Shown here: positions 46,199-54,931 of the stretch, piece after piece
How the letters are laid out: every line of letters starts with the position of its first letter
Position numbering within the stretch: position 1 is the stretch's first letter
DNA from: Streptomyces hygroscopicus
GTDB lineage: Bacteria > Actinomycetota > Actinomycetes > Streptomycetales > Streptomycetaceae
Reading direction: 5' to 3'
NCBI GenBank assembly: GCA_002021875.1
Contig: CP018627.1
Location: 6,014,001 to 6,078,000, forward strand
DNA length: 64,000 bases
Program-made: the position numbers and the translations under genes
Notes under the pieces: generated by a model
Seen by the model: only the letters and a program-made list of their open reading frames with translations
The model's database searches: none
Told to the model about the DNA's origin: nothing

Positions 46199-47704
46199 TC
46201 AGGGCAGCACCCGGCACAGCGCCTCCAGGGCGCCCGTGAAGGCGTGGTCGGGCGCGGTGCCATAGGCGAACACCAGCGCGTCCGGCTGCCCGCCCGGCCC
46301 CGGTCCGGGCTCGCCCGGCTCCTGTTGCCGCTCCTGCCCCTGTTCGTCGCGGTAGCGGTAGCGGGACAGGCCCTCCAGCGCCAGGCCCTGCCAGGCCGCG
46401 CCCCGCACCACGGACTGCTCCGTGCCCGGCGGCAGTTGGAGCACCGCGTGCAGCCCGGCCGCGATGCCCGTGACCCGCACCCGCGGGGCGCGTTCGGCGA
46501 GCGCCGCCACCAACTGGTCGCGGCGGCGCCGGTAGCGCATCCGCATACCGCGCACATGGCGGTCGTACGCCCCGGAGTCGATGAACTCCGCGAGCGTCAA
46601 CTGGTCCAGCCTGCCCGACTCCCACTCCCCCGTCCTCTTGAGCGCCAGGAGGTCGTCCATCAGATGGTCCGGCACCACCATCCACGCCAGCCGCAGCGCG
46701 GGCGCCAGGCTCTTGCTCGCGGTGCCCAGATAGACCACATGCTCGGGGTCGAGCCCCTGCAGCGCCCCGACCGGCTGACGGTCGTAGCGGAACTCCCCGT
46801 CGTAGTCGTCCTCCAGCACCAGTCCGCCCACCCGCGAGGCCCAGTCGACCACGGCGGCGCGCCGGTCGGGGTCCAGCGGAACTCCGATGGGGAACTGATG
46901 CGCCGGGGTGAGCAGAACGGTCCGCAGTCCGGCCGACCGGTCCAGCTCCGCCGTCCGCGCCCCCTGTTGATCGACCGGCAGCGGTACGGTCCGCAGCCCG
47001 GCCCCGCGCATCACATTCCAGTGGACGTCGAGCCCGTAGGACTCCACGGCCACCTCACGGTGTCCGGCCTTCTCCCGCACCCGACTGAGCAGGGCCAGCC
47101 CCTGGACGAACCCCGCGCAGACCACGATCCGTTCCGGCGCGGCCCGCACCCCGCGGGCACGCGCCAGATAGTCGGCCAGGATCCGCCGCAGCTCGGGCCG
47201 TCCGGCGGGGTGGCCGTAGCCGAAGGCGTCGTTCGGCGCGGCGATCAGGGCGCGCCGGGCCGCGGAGAGCCAGGCGGTCCTGGGGAAGGCCGAGACATCG
47301 GGTTCGCCGGGCCGCAGATCGTAGGTGGGCCGGGTGGCGGCCAGGGCGGCGGGCGGGAGTGTGCGCGGCGGGGCGGGCTCGGGCGGCACGACGCGTTCGG
47401 CGACCCGGGTGCCCGAGCCCTGCCGGGCGGTCAGCCAGCCCTCGGCGACCAGCTCCCCATAGGCGTCGGCGACGGTGTTCCGGGCGATGCCGAGGTCAGT
47501 GGCGAGCGAGCGGGAGGAGGGCAGCCGGGTGCCCGGGGCGAGCCGCCCGGTGCGGACGGCGTCGCGCAGGGCGCGGATGAGCGCGACTCGCACCCCGGTC
47601 CCGCCACCGGGCGGCAGATCCAGATGGAGATCCGCCCCCGGCCCGGCCGGGCTGTCCGTCCGCTGTCCGGGTTCGCCCCTCGGAGTGGCCCATGAATCCG
47701 CCAT
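46199..47704 (-). CDS. MocR-type regulator (GntR HTH fused to aminotransferase)
   Basis: A 501-residue MocR/GabR-like regulator. The wHTH is at about residues 38-105 (GTRLPSSRSLATDLGIARNT, then GWLTARQGSGTRV). The class I aminotransferase-like domain follows from about 120 (YGHPAGRPELRRILADYLARARG, LTPAHQFPIGVPL, EDDYDGEFRYD) with the PLP lysine in LGTASKSLAPALRLAW. A Gln/Glu/Pro-rich insert lies near residue 455. It is divergent from the carboxymuconolactone decarboxylase-type gene with only 46 bp between, so it almost certainly regulates that gene. Confidence 0.92.
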   Translation of the reverse strand: MADSWATPRGEPGQRTDSPAGPGADLHLDLPPGGGTGVRVALIRALRDAVRTGRLAPGTRLPSSRSLATDLGIARNTVADAYGELVAEGWLTARQGSGTRVAERVVPPEPAPPRTLPPAALAATRPTYDLRPGEPDVSAFPRTAWLSAARRALIAAPNDAFGYGHPAGRPELRRILADYLARARGVRAAPERIVVCAGFVQGLALLSRVREKAGHREVAVESYGLDVHWNVMRGAGLRTVPLPVDQQGARTAELDRSAGLRTVLLTPAHQFPIGVPLDPDRRAAVVDWASRVGGLVLEDDYDGEFRYDRQPVGALQGLDPEHVVYLGTASKSLAPALRLAWMVVPDHLMDDLLALKRTGEWESGRLDQLTLAEFIDSGAYDRHVRGMRMRYRRRRDQLVAALAERAPRVRVTGIAAGLHAVLQLPPGTEQSVVRGAAWQGLALEGLSRYRYRDEQGQERQQEPGEPGPGPGGQPDALVFAYGTAPDHAFTGALEALCRVLP

Positions 47705-47750
47705 GGAAATGGACCATACCCCTGGGCCGCCCGGCCTCTAGCGTGGAGGC

Positions 47751-48230
47751 ATGACGACCGGAACTTCTCATGCACACGGCCCACGGATGCAATTCGCCAA
47801 AGCCGCCCCCGAGGTCTACAAGGCCATGATCAGCCTGGACGCGGCCGCCCGGAAGGGCGTGGACCCGGCGCTGGCCGAGCTGGTCAAGACGCGTGCCTCG
47901 CAGCTCAACCACTGCGCCTTCTGCATCGACATGCACACCAAGGACGCCCGCGCGGCGGGCGAGTCCGAGGAGCGCCTCTACCTCCTCAACGCCTGGGAGG
48001 AGGCCGGCGACCTCTACACCGAGAAGGAGCAGGCCGCCCTCGCCCTGACCGAGGCCGTCACCGTCCTGACCGACGGCTTCGTCCCCGACGAGGTCTACGA
48101 GCGCGCCGCCAAGCACTTTGAGGAGCAGGAGCTGGCGCAGGTGATCGCCCTGATCCTCACCATCAACGCCTGGAACCGGATCGGTGTGACCACCCGCATG
48201 ACCCCCGGCGCCTATAAGCCGACCGTGTGA
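47751..48230 (+). CDS. carboxymuconolactone decarboxylase / AhpD-type protein
   Basis: A 159-residue AhpD-like helical protein. The redox motif is CAFC in NHCAFCIDMHTKDARAAGE (near residue 58), with the conserved His three residues on. Such proteins reduce peroxides or detoxify reactive compounds; true decarboxylase activity is unlikely with this CxxC motif. The divergent MocR regulator suggests induction by an amine or PLP-reactive compound. TAGCGT 7 bp before the ATG suggests a short or absent leader. Confidence 0.9.
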   Translation: MTTGTSHAHGPRMQFAKAAPEVYKAMISLDAAARKGVDPALAELVKTRASQLNHCAFCIDMHTKDARAAGESEERLYLLNAWEEAGDLYTEKEQAALALTEAVTVLTDGFVPDEVYERAAKHFEEQELAQVIALILTINAWNRIGVTTRMTPGAYKPTV

Positions 48231-48236
48231 CCATCT

Positions 48237-48266
48237 GCCCCGGTCGTCGTTGATGACGACGGGGGC
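48237..48266 (+). terminator. stem-loop terminator
   Basis: GCCCCGGTCGTC (48237-48248) and GACGACGGGGGC (48255-48266) pair with one mismatch around a 6-base loop, just after the AhpD-like gene stop. Confidence 0.7.
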
Positions 48267-48381
48267 CGTTGTCCGACGTCGGAGTCATCGCGTAACGCAT
48301 GATGGTGACAGGCCCCCGCAAGGCAGTACGGCACGAAGGCAACACAGCCAGAAGGGGGACCCACCCATGGGAGGTCTCGTG

Positions 48382-48954
48382 ATGACGGCGCCACTGCCCG
48401 ACCAAGAGTTCGTAAATCTGCTCGACCTCCATGCCCAGCTGGAGCTGCCGGATGGAATGCGGGCAGAACTCATCGGGGGGGAGATCGTCATCTCACCGAC
48501 GCCTGCGAATTTCCACAACTGGATCTATGGCCGACTCCAGCGTCGTCTCAACCGTGAGGTACCGGAAGACTGGATCATCACCAACACCGCCACGGTCTTC
48601 CTCCCCGCGACGGAAGAGAGGTTCATTCCGGACCTGCTCATCTGTGAGTCGGAAGCGCTGAAGAGCATGGAGGAATGGCAGGTCCAGGCGGGTGACGTCC
48701 TGCTCGTCGCCGAGATCACATCGCCCTCCACACGAGCTCGCGATCTCCAGGCCAAGGTCAAGGGCTACGCCCACTCCAACGTGCCGATCTATCTGCTGAT
48801 CGACCCGCACGACGACGAGGGCTCCACGACCGTGTACTCCGCACCGGACGGAAAGGGCCGCTACCGGGACGAGCACCGAGCGGCGTTCGGGGAGCCGCTG
48901 ACGCTCCCCGAACCGCTCGGCCTCGAACTCGACACCGCGGGCTTCCTCAAGTAA
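48382..48954 (+). CDS. Uma2-family (DUF820) endonuclease-like protein
   Basis: A 190-residue PD-(D/E)XK-type protein of the Uma2 family, expanded in Streptomyces and cyanobacteria. Visible motifs: GMRAELIGGEIVISPTP, FIPDLLICE with the active-site Asp, VLLVAEITSPSTRARDLQAK with Glu and the later Lys, and YLLIDP. The ATG at 48382 is preferred because GGGAGG sits 7 bases upstream; the ATG at 48367 has no SD. Nuclease activity is predicted from the fold, and the biological role is unknown. Confidence 0.88.
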   Translation: MTAPLPDQEFVNLLDLHAQLELPDGMRAELIGGEIVISPTPANFHNWIYGRLQRRLNREVPEDWIITNTATVFLPATEERFIPDLLICESEALKSMEEWQVQAGDVLLVAEITSPSTRARDLQAKVKGYAHSNVPIYLLIDPHDDEGSTTVYSAPDGKGRYRDEHRAAFGEPLTLPEPLGLELDTAGFLK

Positions 48955-48991
48955 TCCGGTTACGCGGGCACGCCCTGAGCGCGATCCGGGC

Positions 48992-49969
48992 TCACGGCAT
49001 CCACTTCTTCCAGACGTCCGGATGCGCCTCGACCCACTTCTTCGCGGCGTCCTGGGCCGACATTCCCTGCGAGGCGATCAGCTCTGACACCTCGTTCTGG
49101 TCCTGCTTGGTCCAGTGGAACTTCTTCAGGAACGCCGACGCCTTCCCGCCCTGCTTCGCGAAGTCCGCGTTGAGGTACTTCTGCAGCGGTGTGGTCGGGT
49201 AGGCGCAGTCGACGGACTCGGGGTCCTTGGTGCCCTCGTTCGCACACTTGTCGGTGTACTTGGGCAGCTTGACCTCGACCATCGGCACCTGGTTGAACAG
49301 CCACTGCGGCTCGTACCAGTACGACAGGAACGGCTTCTTGCCCTTGGCGAACTGCTTGATCTGGGTGATCTGCGCCGCCTCCGAACCCGAGAAGACGATC
49401 TGGTAGTTCAGCTTCAGGTTCTTCACCAGCGCCTTGTCATTGGTGACATAGGACGGGGACCCGTCCAGCAGCTGGCCCTTTCCGCCGCTCTCCGCGGTCT
49501 TGAAGGTCTTGGCGTACTTGTTGAGGTTCTTCCAGTTCAGCACGTCCGGATGCTTGTCGGCGAAGTACTTCGGCACCCACCAGCCGATATGGCCGGTGAC
49601 GCCGAGCCCGCCGCCCGGCACGATCAGCTTCTTGTCCTTGACGTAGCGCTGTTCCTGCTCCGGGTGGCCCCAGTCCTCCAGGATCGCGTCCACCCGGCCC
49701 TGGCTGAGCGCGTCCCACGCCGGAATCTCGTCCACCTGGACGGTGTCGACGCGGTAGCCCAGCTCATGCTCCAGCAGATACTGGGCGACCGCGACATTGG
49801 CCTGGGCGCCGACCCACGACTGGACCGAGAGCGTGACGCTCTTCGCCCCGCCCACATTGGCGTACGGCGAGGACTGCTTGGTCATGTCCGCCGCGCCGCA
49901 GCCGGTCGCGGTGAACACGGCCGCGATCCCGGCGACGGCCATCAGCAGTTGAATGCGGGTGCGAGCCAT
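48992..49969 (-). CDS. glycine betaine ABC transporter substrate-binding lipoprotein
   Basis: A 325-residue OpuAC/ProX-type lipoprotein (lipobox TATGC, Cys about 24). Binding features include SWVGAQANVAVAQYLLE, WDALSQGRVDAILEDWGH, GHIGWWVPKYFADKHPDV and FLSYWYEPQWLF; the Trp-rich motifs fit a quaternary-ammonium aromatic box. The final FHWTKQDQNEVSELIA and WVEAHPDVWKKWMP are typical of the family. It starts one base after the permease stop, the last gene of the choline/betaine operon. Confidence 0.93.
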   Translation of the reverse strand: MARTRIQLLMAVAGIAAVFTATGCGAADMTKQSSPYANVGGAKSVTLSVQSWVGAQANVAVAQYLLEHELGYRVDTVQVDEIPAWDALSQGRVDAILEDWGHPEQEQRYVKDKKLIVPGGGLGVTGHIGWWVPKYFADKHPDVLNWKNLNKYAKTFKTAESGGKGQLLDGSPSYVTNDKALVKNLKLNYQIVFSGSEAAQITQIKQFAKGKKPFLSYWYEPQWLFNQVPMVEVKLPKYTDKCANEGTKDPESVDCAYPTTPLQKYLNADFAKQGGKASAFLKKFHWTKQDQNEVSELIASQGMSAQDAAKKWVEAHPDVWKKWMP

Positions 49970-49970
49970 C

Positions 49971-51992
49971 TCAAGCCCCCTTCCTGTCGCGGCGCGAGGT
50001 CGGCTGGGTCACGCGGTCGAGCATCAGCCCCAGGCAGACGATCGCCGTGCCCGCCACCAGACCGGTCGCCAGATCGCCCTGCGCCAGGCCGAACAGCACG
50101 TCGTAGCCGAGCGCGCCCGAGCCGACCAGACCGCCGATGACGACCACGGCCAGCACCAGCACCACGCCCTGGTTGACGGCGAGCAGCAGCGCCGGGCGGG
50201 CCAGCGGGAGCTGGACCTGGCGCAACTGCTGTCCCTGGGTGGCGCCGAGCGAACGCGCGGACTCCAACGCGGCCGGGTCGACGTTCCGGATCCCCTGGGT
50301 GGTGATGCGGATGACGGCGGGCAGCGCGTAGACGATGGCCGCTGCCGCCGCGGGGGCGCGGCCGACGCCGAACAGCGCGACCACGGGGATCAGGTACACG
50401 AATTGCGGCATGGTCTGGAACATGTCCAGCACCGGTCGCATCATCCGTTCCAGCCGGGTGCTGCGCGCGGCCCAGATGCCGATCGCGAAACCGAGGACCA
50501 GCGTGACGAAGACGGCCGCCAGCACCTGGGAGAGGGTGTCCATGGACGGCTCCCACACTCCGAGCACACCGATCGCGGCCATGGCGGCGGTGGCGGTCAG
50601 CGCGGTGGCCCAGGTGCCGATCAGCCAGGCCAGCGCCGCGACGATCAGCAGCACCGCGTACCACGGGAGGCCCTGCAGCCCCTCGCGCAGCGGGTCGAGG
50701 ATCCACTTGACGTAGTGCGCGGCCCAGTCGGCGGTGCCGCCGACGACCGGCACTCCGGTGTAGAGGTGGTCGACCATCCACTCCTTGAACTGGTTGACGG
50801 GCTCCTCGATGGCGACGGTCCAGCCCGTCGGCCAGGTCTGGGAGCCGGTCAGCCGTCCCACGACGGTGATGACAGCGGTGACCACCGCGACCCCCGCCCA
50901 CGCGGGCCAGCCGCGCAGCAGCCGGGGCCCGCCCTCGGCCGGAGGCTCGCCGAGCCGCTCGCCCGCCGATCCGATGGTGCGGTCCATCACGACGGCGAGG
51001 AGCACGATCGGGAGGCCGGCGGCGAGCGCCTTGCCGACGTCCACGCTGGACAGCGCCTGGTAGACGCGGTCACCGAGACCGCCGCCGCCGATCACGGAGG
51101 CGATGACGGCCATGGACAGCGCCATCATGATCGTCTGGTTGATGCCCAGCAGCAGCTCCTTGCGGGCCAGCGGCAGCCGGGCGGACAGCAGCCGCTGCCG
51201 CCAGGTCGCGCCGAGCGAGGTCACCGCTTCCAGCACCCCGGCGTCCGCGCCGCGCAGGCCGAGGGCGGTGAGCCGGGCCATGGGTGGAGCCGCGTAGATC
51301 ACGGTGGCCAGCACCGCGCCGGGCACGCCGTTGCCGAAGATCATCACGACGGGGAGCAGATACGCGAACGCGGGCAGCACCTGCATGGTGTCGAGCACCG
51401 GCCGTAGCACCCGGAACGCCCATTCCGAGAGGCCGCCGGCCAGGCCCAGCAGTCCGCCGATGACGACGGAGGCGGTGACGGCGATGGCCATCAGCGCGAG
51501 CGTCTGCATCGTCGGCACCCACATGCCCAGCAGTCCGCAGATGGCGAAGGACACCAGGGTCGTGACCGCGATCCGCACCCCGGCGACCCGCCAGGCGATC
51601 AGGGTCAGCCCGGCGGTGACACCGGCCCAGCCGAGGGCGAGCAGGGCGACATAGACGGCGCGGACACCAATGATGATGACGTTGCTGATGTGGCCGAAGA
51701 AGTAGAGAAAGATCCAGTGACTGTCGCGGTTGTCGAGGATCCAGTCGCTGGCATCGCCGAGCGGCCCGGACACATCGACGGTCAGCGCGTGCGGCCAGCT
51801 ACCGCTCGCCCACTTGGCGTGCGCGAGCGGTATGAGCACGGCGGCGATCACCACGAGCGCCGCCAGCTTGCGCGCGGCGGGGCTGCGGACGGCGGAACTC
51901 AGCAGGGACGGGCGCGGTTCGGCCGCCGCCGTCCCGGTGGCGGCCGGGTCGGTGGCGGGGTCGGTCGAGGGGCGGGTGGCCGTGGCACTCAT
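49971..51992 (-). CDS. glycine betaine ABC permease, two domains fused
   Basis: A 673-residue permease containing two complete ProW-like units in one chain. Each has an N-terminal helix set and a BPD_transp_1 domain with the EAA loop: first around EAVTSLGATWRQRLLSARLP (near 255), second around LESARSLGATQGQQLRQVQL (near 590). Twin motifs MQVLPAFAYLLPVVMIFGNG and FQTMPQFVYLIPVVALFGVG show the duplication. Family members usually have one domain and dimerise, so this protein likely forms the whole pore alone. It is translated between proV and the binding protein. Confidence 0.92.
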   Translation of the reverse strand: MSATATRPSTDPATDPAATGTAAAEPRPSLLSSAVRSPAARKLAALVVIAAVLIPLAHAKWASGSWPHALTVDVSGPLGDASDWILDNRDSHWIFLYFFGHISNVIIIGVRAVYVALLALGWAGVTAGLTLIAWRVAGVRIAVTTLVSFAICGLLGMWVPTMQTLALMAIAVTASVVIGGLLGLAGGLSEWAFRVLRPVLDTMQVLPAFAYLLPVVMIFGNGVPGAVLATVIYAAPPMARLTALGLRGADAGVLEAVTSLGATWRQRLLSARLPLARKELLLGINQTIMMALSMAVIASVIGGGGLGDRVYQALSSVDVGKALAAGLPIVLLAVVMDRTIGSAGERLGEPPAEGGPRLLRGWPAWAGVAVVTAVITVVGRLTGSQTWPTGWTVAIEEPVNQFKEWMVDHLYTGVPVVGGTADWAAHYVKWILDPLREGLQGLPWYAVLLIVAALAWLIGTWATALTATAAMAAIGVLGVWEPSMDTLSQVLAAVFVTLVLGFAIGIWAARSTRLERMMRPVLDMFQTMPQFVYLIPVVALFGVGRAPAAAAAIVYALPAVIRITTQGIRNVDPAALESARSLGATQGQQLRQVQLPLARPALLLAVNQGVVLVLAVVVIGGLVGSGALGYDVLFGLAQGDLATGLVAGTAIVCLGLMLDRVTQPTSRRDRKGA

Positions 51993-52038
51993 ACGCGCCC
52001 CCCGGTGCGGCCCGGCGGAGAGAGGGTCGAGGCGGTGC

Positions 52039-53139
52039 TCATGCCGCGGCCACCCCCTTGCCGTCCAGGCCCGCGACGACGCTGAGCAGACACGCGTGGT
52101 CGACGACGCCCAGGCAGCGGCCGTCGTCCACGACGCGCGCGGGGCCGCCGGTGCGGGCCACGGCCTCGATCGCGTCGGCCACCGTGGTGCTCGGGGCCAG
52201 CGCCGGCCCGCCGTCCTGCTCGTCGGACTTCGCGGGGCGCATGGCGCGGCGCACGGTCAGCACCTGCTCCCGTGGAACGTCACGGACGAAGTCCCGTACG
52301 TAGTCGTCCGCCGGGGAGCCGACGATCTCCTCGGGGGTGCCGAGCTGCACGATCCCGCCGTCGCGCATCAGCATGATGCGGTCGCCGAGCCGCAGCGCCT
52401 CGCTGAGGTCATGGGTGATGAAGACCATCGTCCGGCCCTCGTCGTGGTGCAGGCGGATGACCTCCTCCTGCATATCGCGGCGGATCAGCGGGTCGAGCGC
52501 GCTGAACGGCTCGTCGAAGAGCAGCACCTCGGGGTCGACGGCGAGTGCCCTGGCCAGGCCCACGCGCTGCTGCTGACCACCGGAGAGCTGTCCGGGGCGG
52601 CGGCGCTCGAGACCGGTGAGACCGACCTTCTCCACCACTTCGGCGGCCTTGGCGCGGCGCTCGGCCTTGCCCACACCCTGGATCTCCAGGCCGTAGGCGA
52701 CGTTGTCGATGACGGAGCGGTGCGGCAGCAGCCCGAAGTGCTGGAAGACCATGGCGGCGCGGTGCCGGCGCAGATCGCGCAGCCGGGCCTTGTCCATGGC
52801 CAGGACGTCCTCGCCGTCGATCTTCAGGGTCCCGGAGGTGGGCTCGATCAGCCGGGTGAGGCAGCGGACGAGAGTGGACTTGCCGGAGCCGGACAGCCCC
52901 ATGACCACGAAGACCTCGCCCGGCTGGACGTCAAAGGAGACCTCGCGGACGGCGGCGGTGCAGCCGGTGCGGGCGCGCAGCTCGCCGGCGGGCAGCTCCG
53001 CCTCGGCGGAACCGGGGATGCGCTCGGCCTTGGGGCCGAAGACCTTCCACAGGTCGCGGACCGAGAACACCGGGGCGCGCTCGCCGCTCTCGGGGATCTT
53101 GGGGGTGTCGGGCGTCTCGGGGACCAGGGTCGTGGCCAT
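52039..53139 (-). CDS. proV: glycine betaine/proline ABC transporter ATPase
   Basis: A 366-residue ABC ATPase. Walker A is GLSGSGKST (near residue 80), Q-loop [10 protein letters not shown], signature [15 protein letters not shown], Walker [14 protein letters not shown] and the switch His in [12 protein letters not shown]-terminal CBS-like region (about 270-366) includes [15 protein letters not shown] and [11 protein letters not shown], used in OpuA-type importers to sense ionic strength. The ATG at 53139 overlaps the stop of the oxidoreductase gene (TGATG). An insert between the N-terminus and Walker A (about residues 40-62) is longer than usual. Confidence 0.95.
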   Translation of the reverse strand: MATTLVPETPDTPKIPESGERAPVFSVRDLWKVFGPKAERIPGSAEAELPAGELRARTGCTAAVREVSFDVQPGEVFVVMGLSGSGKSTLVRCLTRLIEPTSGTLKIDGEDVLAMDKARLRDLRRHRAAMVFQHFGLLPHRSVIDNVAYGLEIQGVGKAERRAKAAEVVEKVGLTGLERRRPGQLSGGQQQRVGLARALAVDPEVLLFDEPFSALDPLIRRDMQEEVIRLHHDEGRTMVFITHDLSEALRLGDRIMLMRDGGIVQLGTPEEIVGSPADDYVRDFVRDVPREQVLTVRRAMRPAKSDEQDGGPALAPSTTVADAIEAVARTGGPARVVDDGRCLGVVDHACLLSVVAGLDGKGVAAA

Positions 53140-54725
53140 CACGCCTCACCTCCCGGCGCGAGCGTGGCAGCCCGGTCATCGGGCCTGTGCCGTTCCCGGT
53201 CGCGATCCTCGAACAGCAGCTCAGCGCACTTCTCGCCCACCATCAGGACTCCGATCATCGGGTTCACGGCCGGCATCGTCGGGAAGACGGACGCGTCGGC
53301 GATACGGACGCCGTTCAGACCCCGGATCCGCAGATCCGGGCCGACCACGGCGAGTTGGTCCGACGAGGCACCCATACGACAGGTGCCCGCCGGGTGGTAC
53401 ACGGTGTGCGCGACCTTGCGGGCGTACTCGCTGATCTCCTCGTCCGAGGTGATCTCCGGGCCCGGGCACACCTCGCGCTTGAGCCAGCTCGCCAGCGGTT
53501 CGGTCTTGGCGATCTCACGCGCGACCCGGATGCCGTCGACCAGCGTGCGGCCGTCGTAGTCCTCCTCGTCCGTGAAGTACCGGAAGTCGAGGGCGGGCTT
53601 GACGGACGGATCGGCGCTGGTGAGGTAGAGCCGACCGCGGCTGCGCGGCTTGGGGATGTTGGGGGTCATCGACACGCCGTGCTCGGGCTTTTCGTAGCCC
53701 AGCCGCTCCGGATTGTCGGTGAACGGGATCTGGTAGAAGTGGAACATCAGGTCCGGGCCCCGGGATTCGGGGTCCCGCCGGATGAACAGGCCCGCGTCGG
53801 AGTCCATCGCGGAGTTGTCCGGGATCGGGCCGTCCGTCTCCCACACGATGACCGACTCGGGGTGGTCGAGCAGATTCTCGCCGACGCCCGGCAGATCGTG
53901 GACGACGGGAATGCCCAGCGCCTCCAGATCCGACTTGGGCCCGATACCGGAGTGCATCAGCAGCCGCGGGGTGTCCACGGCGCCCGCGCAGACCAGGACC
54001 TCGGTCTCGGCCCGGACGACGATCTCCTCGCCGTCCTTGGTGCGGACATGGACGCCGGTGATCCGGCCGGTGTCGTCCAGCTCCAGCTTGTACGCCCAGG
54101 TCTCCAGCATCAGATGGAGGTTGGGCCGGTCCAGGAACGGGTGCAGATAGGCGACCGACGCCGAGGAACGCTTGTTGTTCTCCGGGTGGTACGCGAGGTC
54201 GAAGAAGCCGACGCCCTCATGGAACGGCTTCTTGTTGAACCCCTCGACCCGCGGCACCCCGGCGGCGGACTGGGCGGCCTCGACGAAGTCCCGCGCGATC
54301 GCGTTCCGGTCCTTCTCGTCCACCGGGACAACGTTGTTGCGCAGCCGCTGGAAGTACGGATCCATGGACTGCGCGTCCCAGCCCTCGGCGCCGGCCTCGG
54401 CCCACTCGTCCCAGTCACCCGGCAGCGGCTTGAAGGAGATCAGGGTGTTGTGCGAGGAGCACCCCCCGAGCACTCGCGCCCGACTGTGCCGGATATGCGA
54501 GTTTCCGCGTGGCTGCTCGGTGGTGGGGTAGTCGTAGTCCAAGTCCCCGCCGAGCAGCCCGAGCCAGCGGCGCAGGGTCAGCACATCGGGGCGGTCGACA
54601 TCGGACGGTCCGCCCTCGATGACGGCGACACGGATGTCCGGGTCCTCGGTGAGCCGGGAAGCGATCACCGATCCTGCGGTGCCGCCGCCGATGACGACAT
54701 AGTCGTATACGACAGGTACGGACAT
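53139..54725 (-). CDS. choline oxidase-like GMC flavoenzyme
   Basis: A 528-residue GMC oxidoreductase, expected to oxidise choline to betaine aldehyde (and perhaps on to betaine). FAD motif [17 protein letters not shown] at the N-terminus. [15 protein letters not shown] contains the His that in Arthrobacter choline oxidase holds FAD covalently, within the same GGCSSHN string. The catalytic His is in [12 protein letters not shown] and the Asn in [13 protein letters not shown]. Overall it looks closer to choline oxidase than to BetA dehydrogenases. Its neighbours (betaine aldehyde dehydrogenase, betaine importer) support the role in osmoprotection. Confidence 0.9.
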   Translation of the reverse strand: MSVPVVYDYVVIGGGTAGSVIASRLTEDPDIRVAVIEGGPSDVDRPDVLTLRRWLGLLGGDLDYDYPTTEQPRGNSHIRHSRARVLGGCSSHNTLISFKPLPGDWDEWAEAGAEGWDAQSMDPYFQRLRNNVVPVDEKDRNAIARDFVEAAQSAAGVPRVEGFNKKPFHEGVGFFDLAYHPENNKRSSASVAYLHPFLDRPNLHLMLETWAYKLELDDTGRITGVHVRTKDGEEIVVRAETEVLVCAGAVDTPRLLMHSGIGPKSDLEALGIPVVHDLPGVGENLLDHPESVIVWETDGPIPDNSAMDSDAGLFIRRDPESRGPDLMFHFYQIPFTDNPERLGYEKPEHGVSMTPNIPKPRSRGRLYLTSADPSVKPALDFRYFTDEEDYDGRTLVDGIRVAREIAKTEPLASWLKREVCPGPEITSDEEISEYARKVAHTVYHPAGTCRMGASSDQLAVVGPDLRIRGLNGVRIADASVFPTMPAVNPMIGVLMVGEKCAELLFEDRDRERHRPDDRAATLAPGGEA

Positions 54726-54861
54726 GTGGGGTTACTCCTCGGGGTCTTACCCAAACGGCTCGCGCCGGTGCGGGACGGGGGCTGCCGCCCCTGGGGGTGG
54801 GGGTGTTGCCGGGCGCCTCGGTGTCCACGGGCTGATCCCCGCCGGTCGCCGTGATGGGGTG

Positions 54862-54903
54862 CGGCCGGGCCCGGGCCCCGGGGGACGAGTCCGGGCCCGG
54901 CCG
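54862..54903. terminator. stem-loop between aldehyde dehydrogenase and oxidase genes
   Basis: Perfect 13-bp arms CGGCCGGGCCCGG (54862-54874) and CCGGGCCCGGCCG (54891-54903) sit about 30 nt after the aldehyde dehydrogenase stop. It could terminate or lower transcription within the operon, or protect the upstream mRNA. Confidence 0.6.
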
Positions 54904-54931
54904 AGCCCCGGGCGGGGCCGGCGGTGGGGCG

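Noticed and set aside
44246..47695. A very long plus-strand open frame of over 1100 codons
   Set aside because: It is antisense to the YgiC-like, YgiB-like and MocR genes; it is an effect of high GC3, with Arg/Gly/Pro/His-rich product and no domain.
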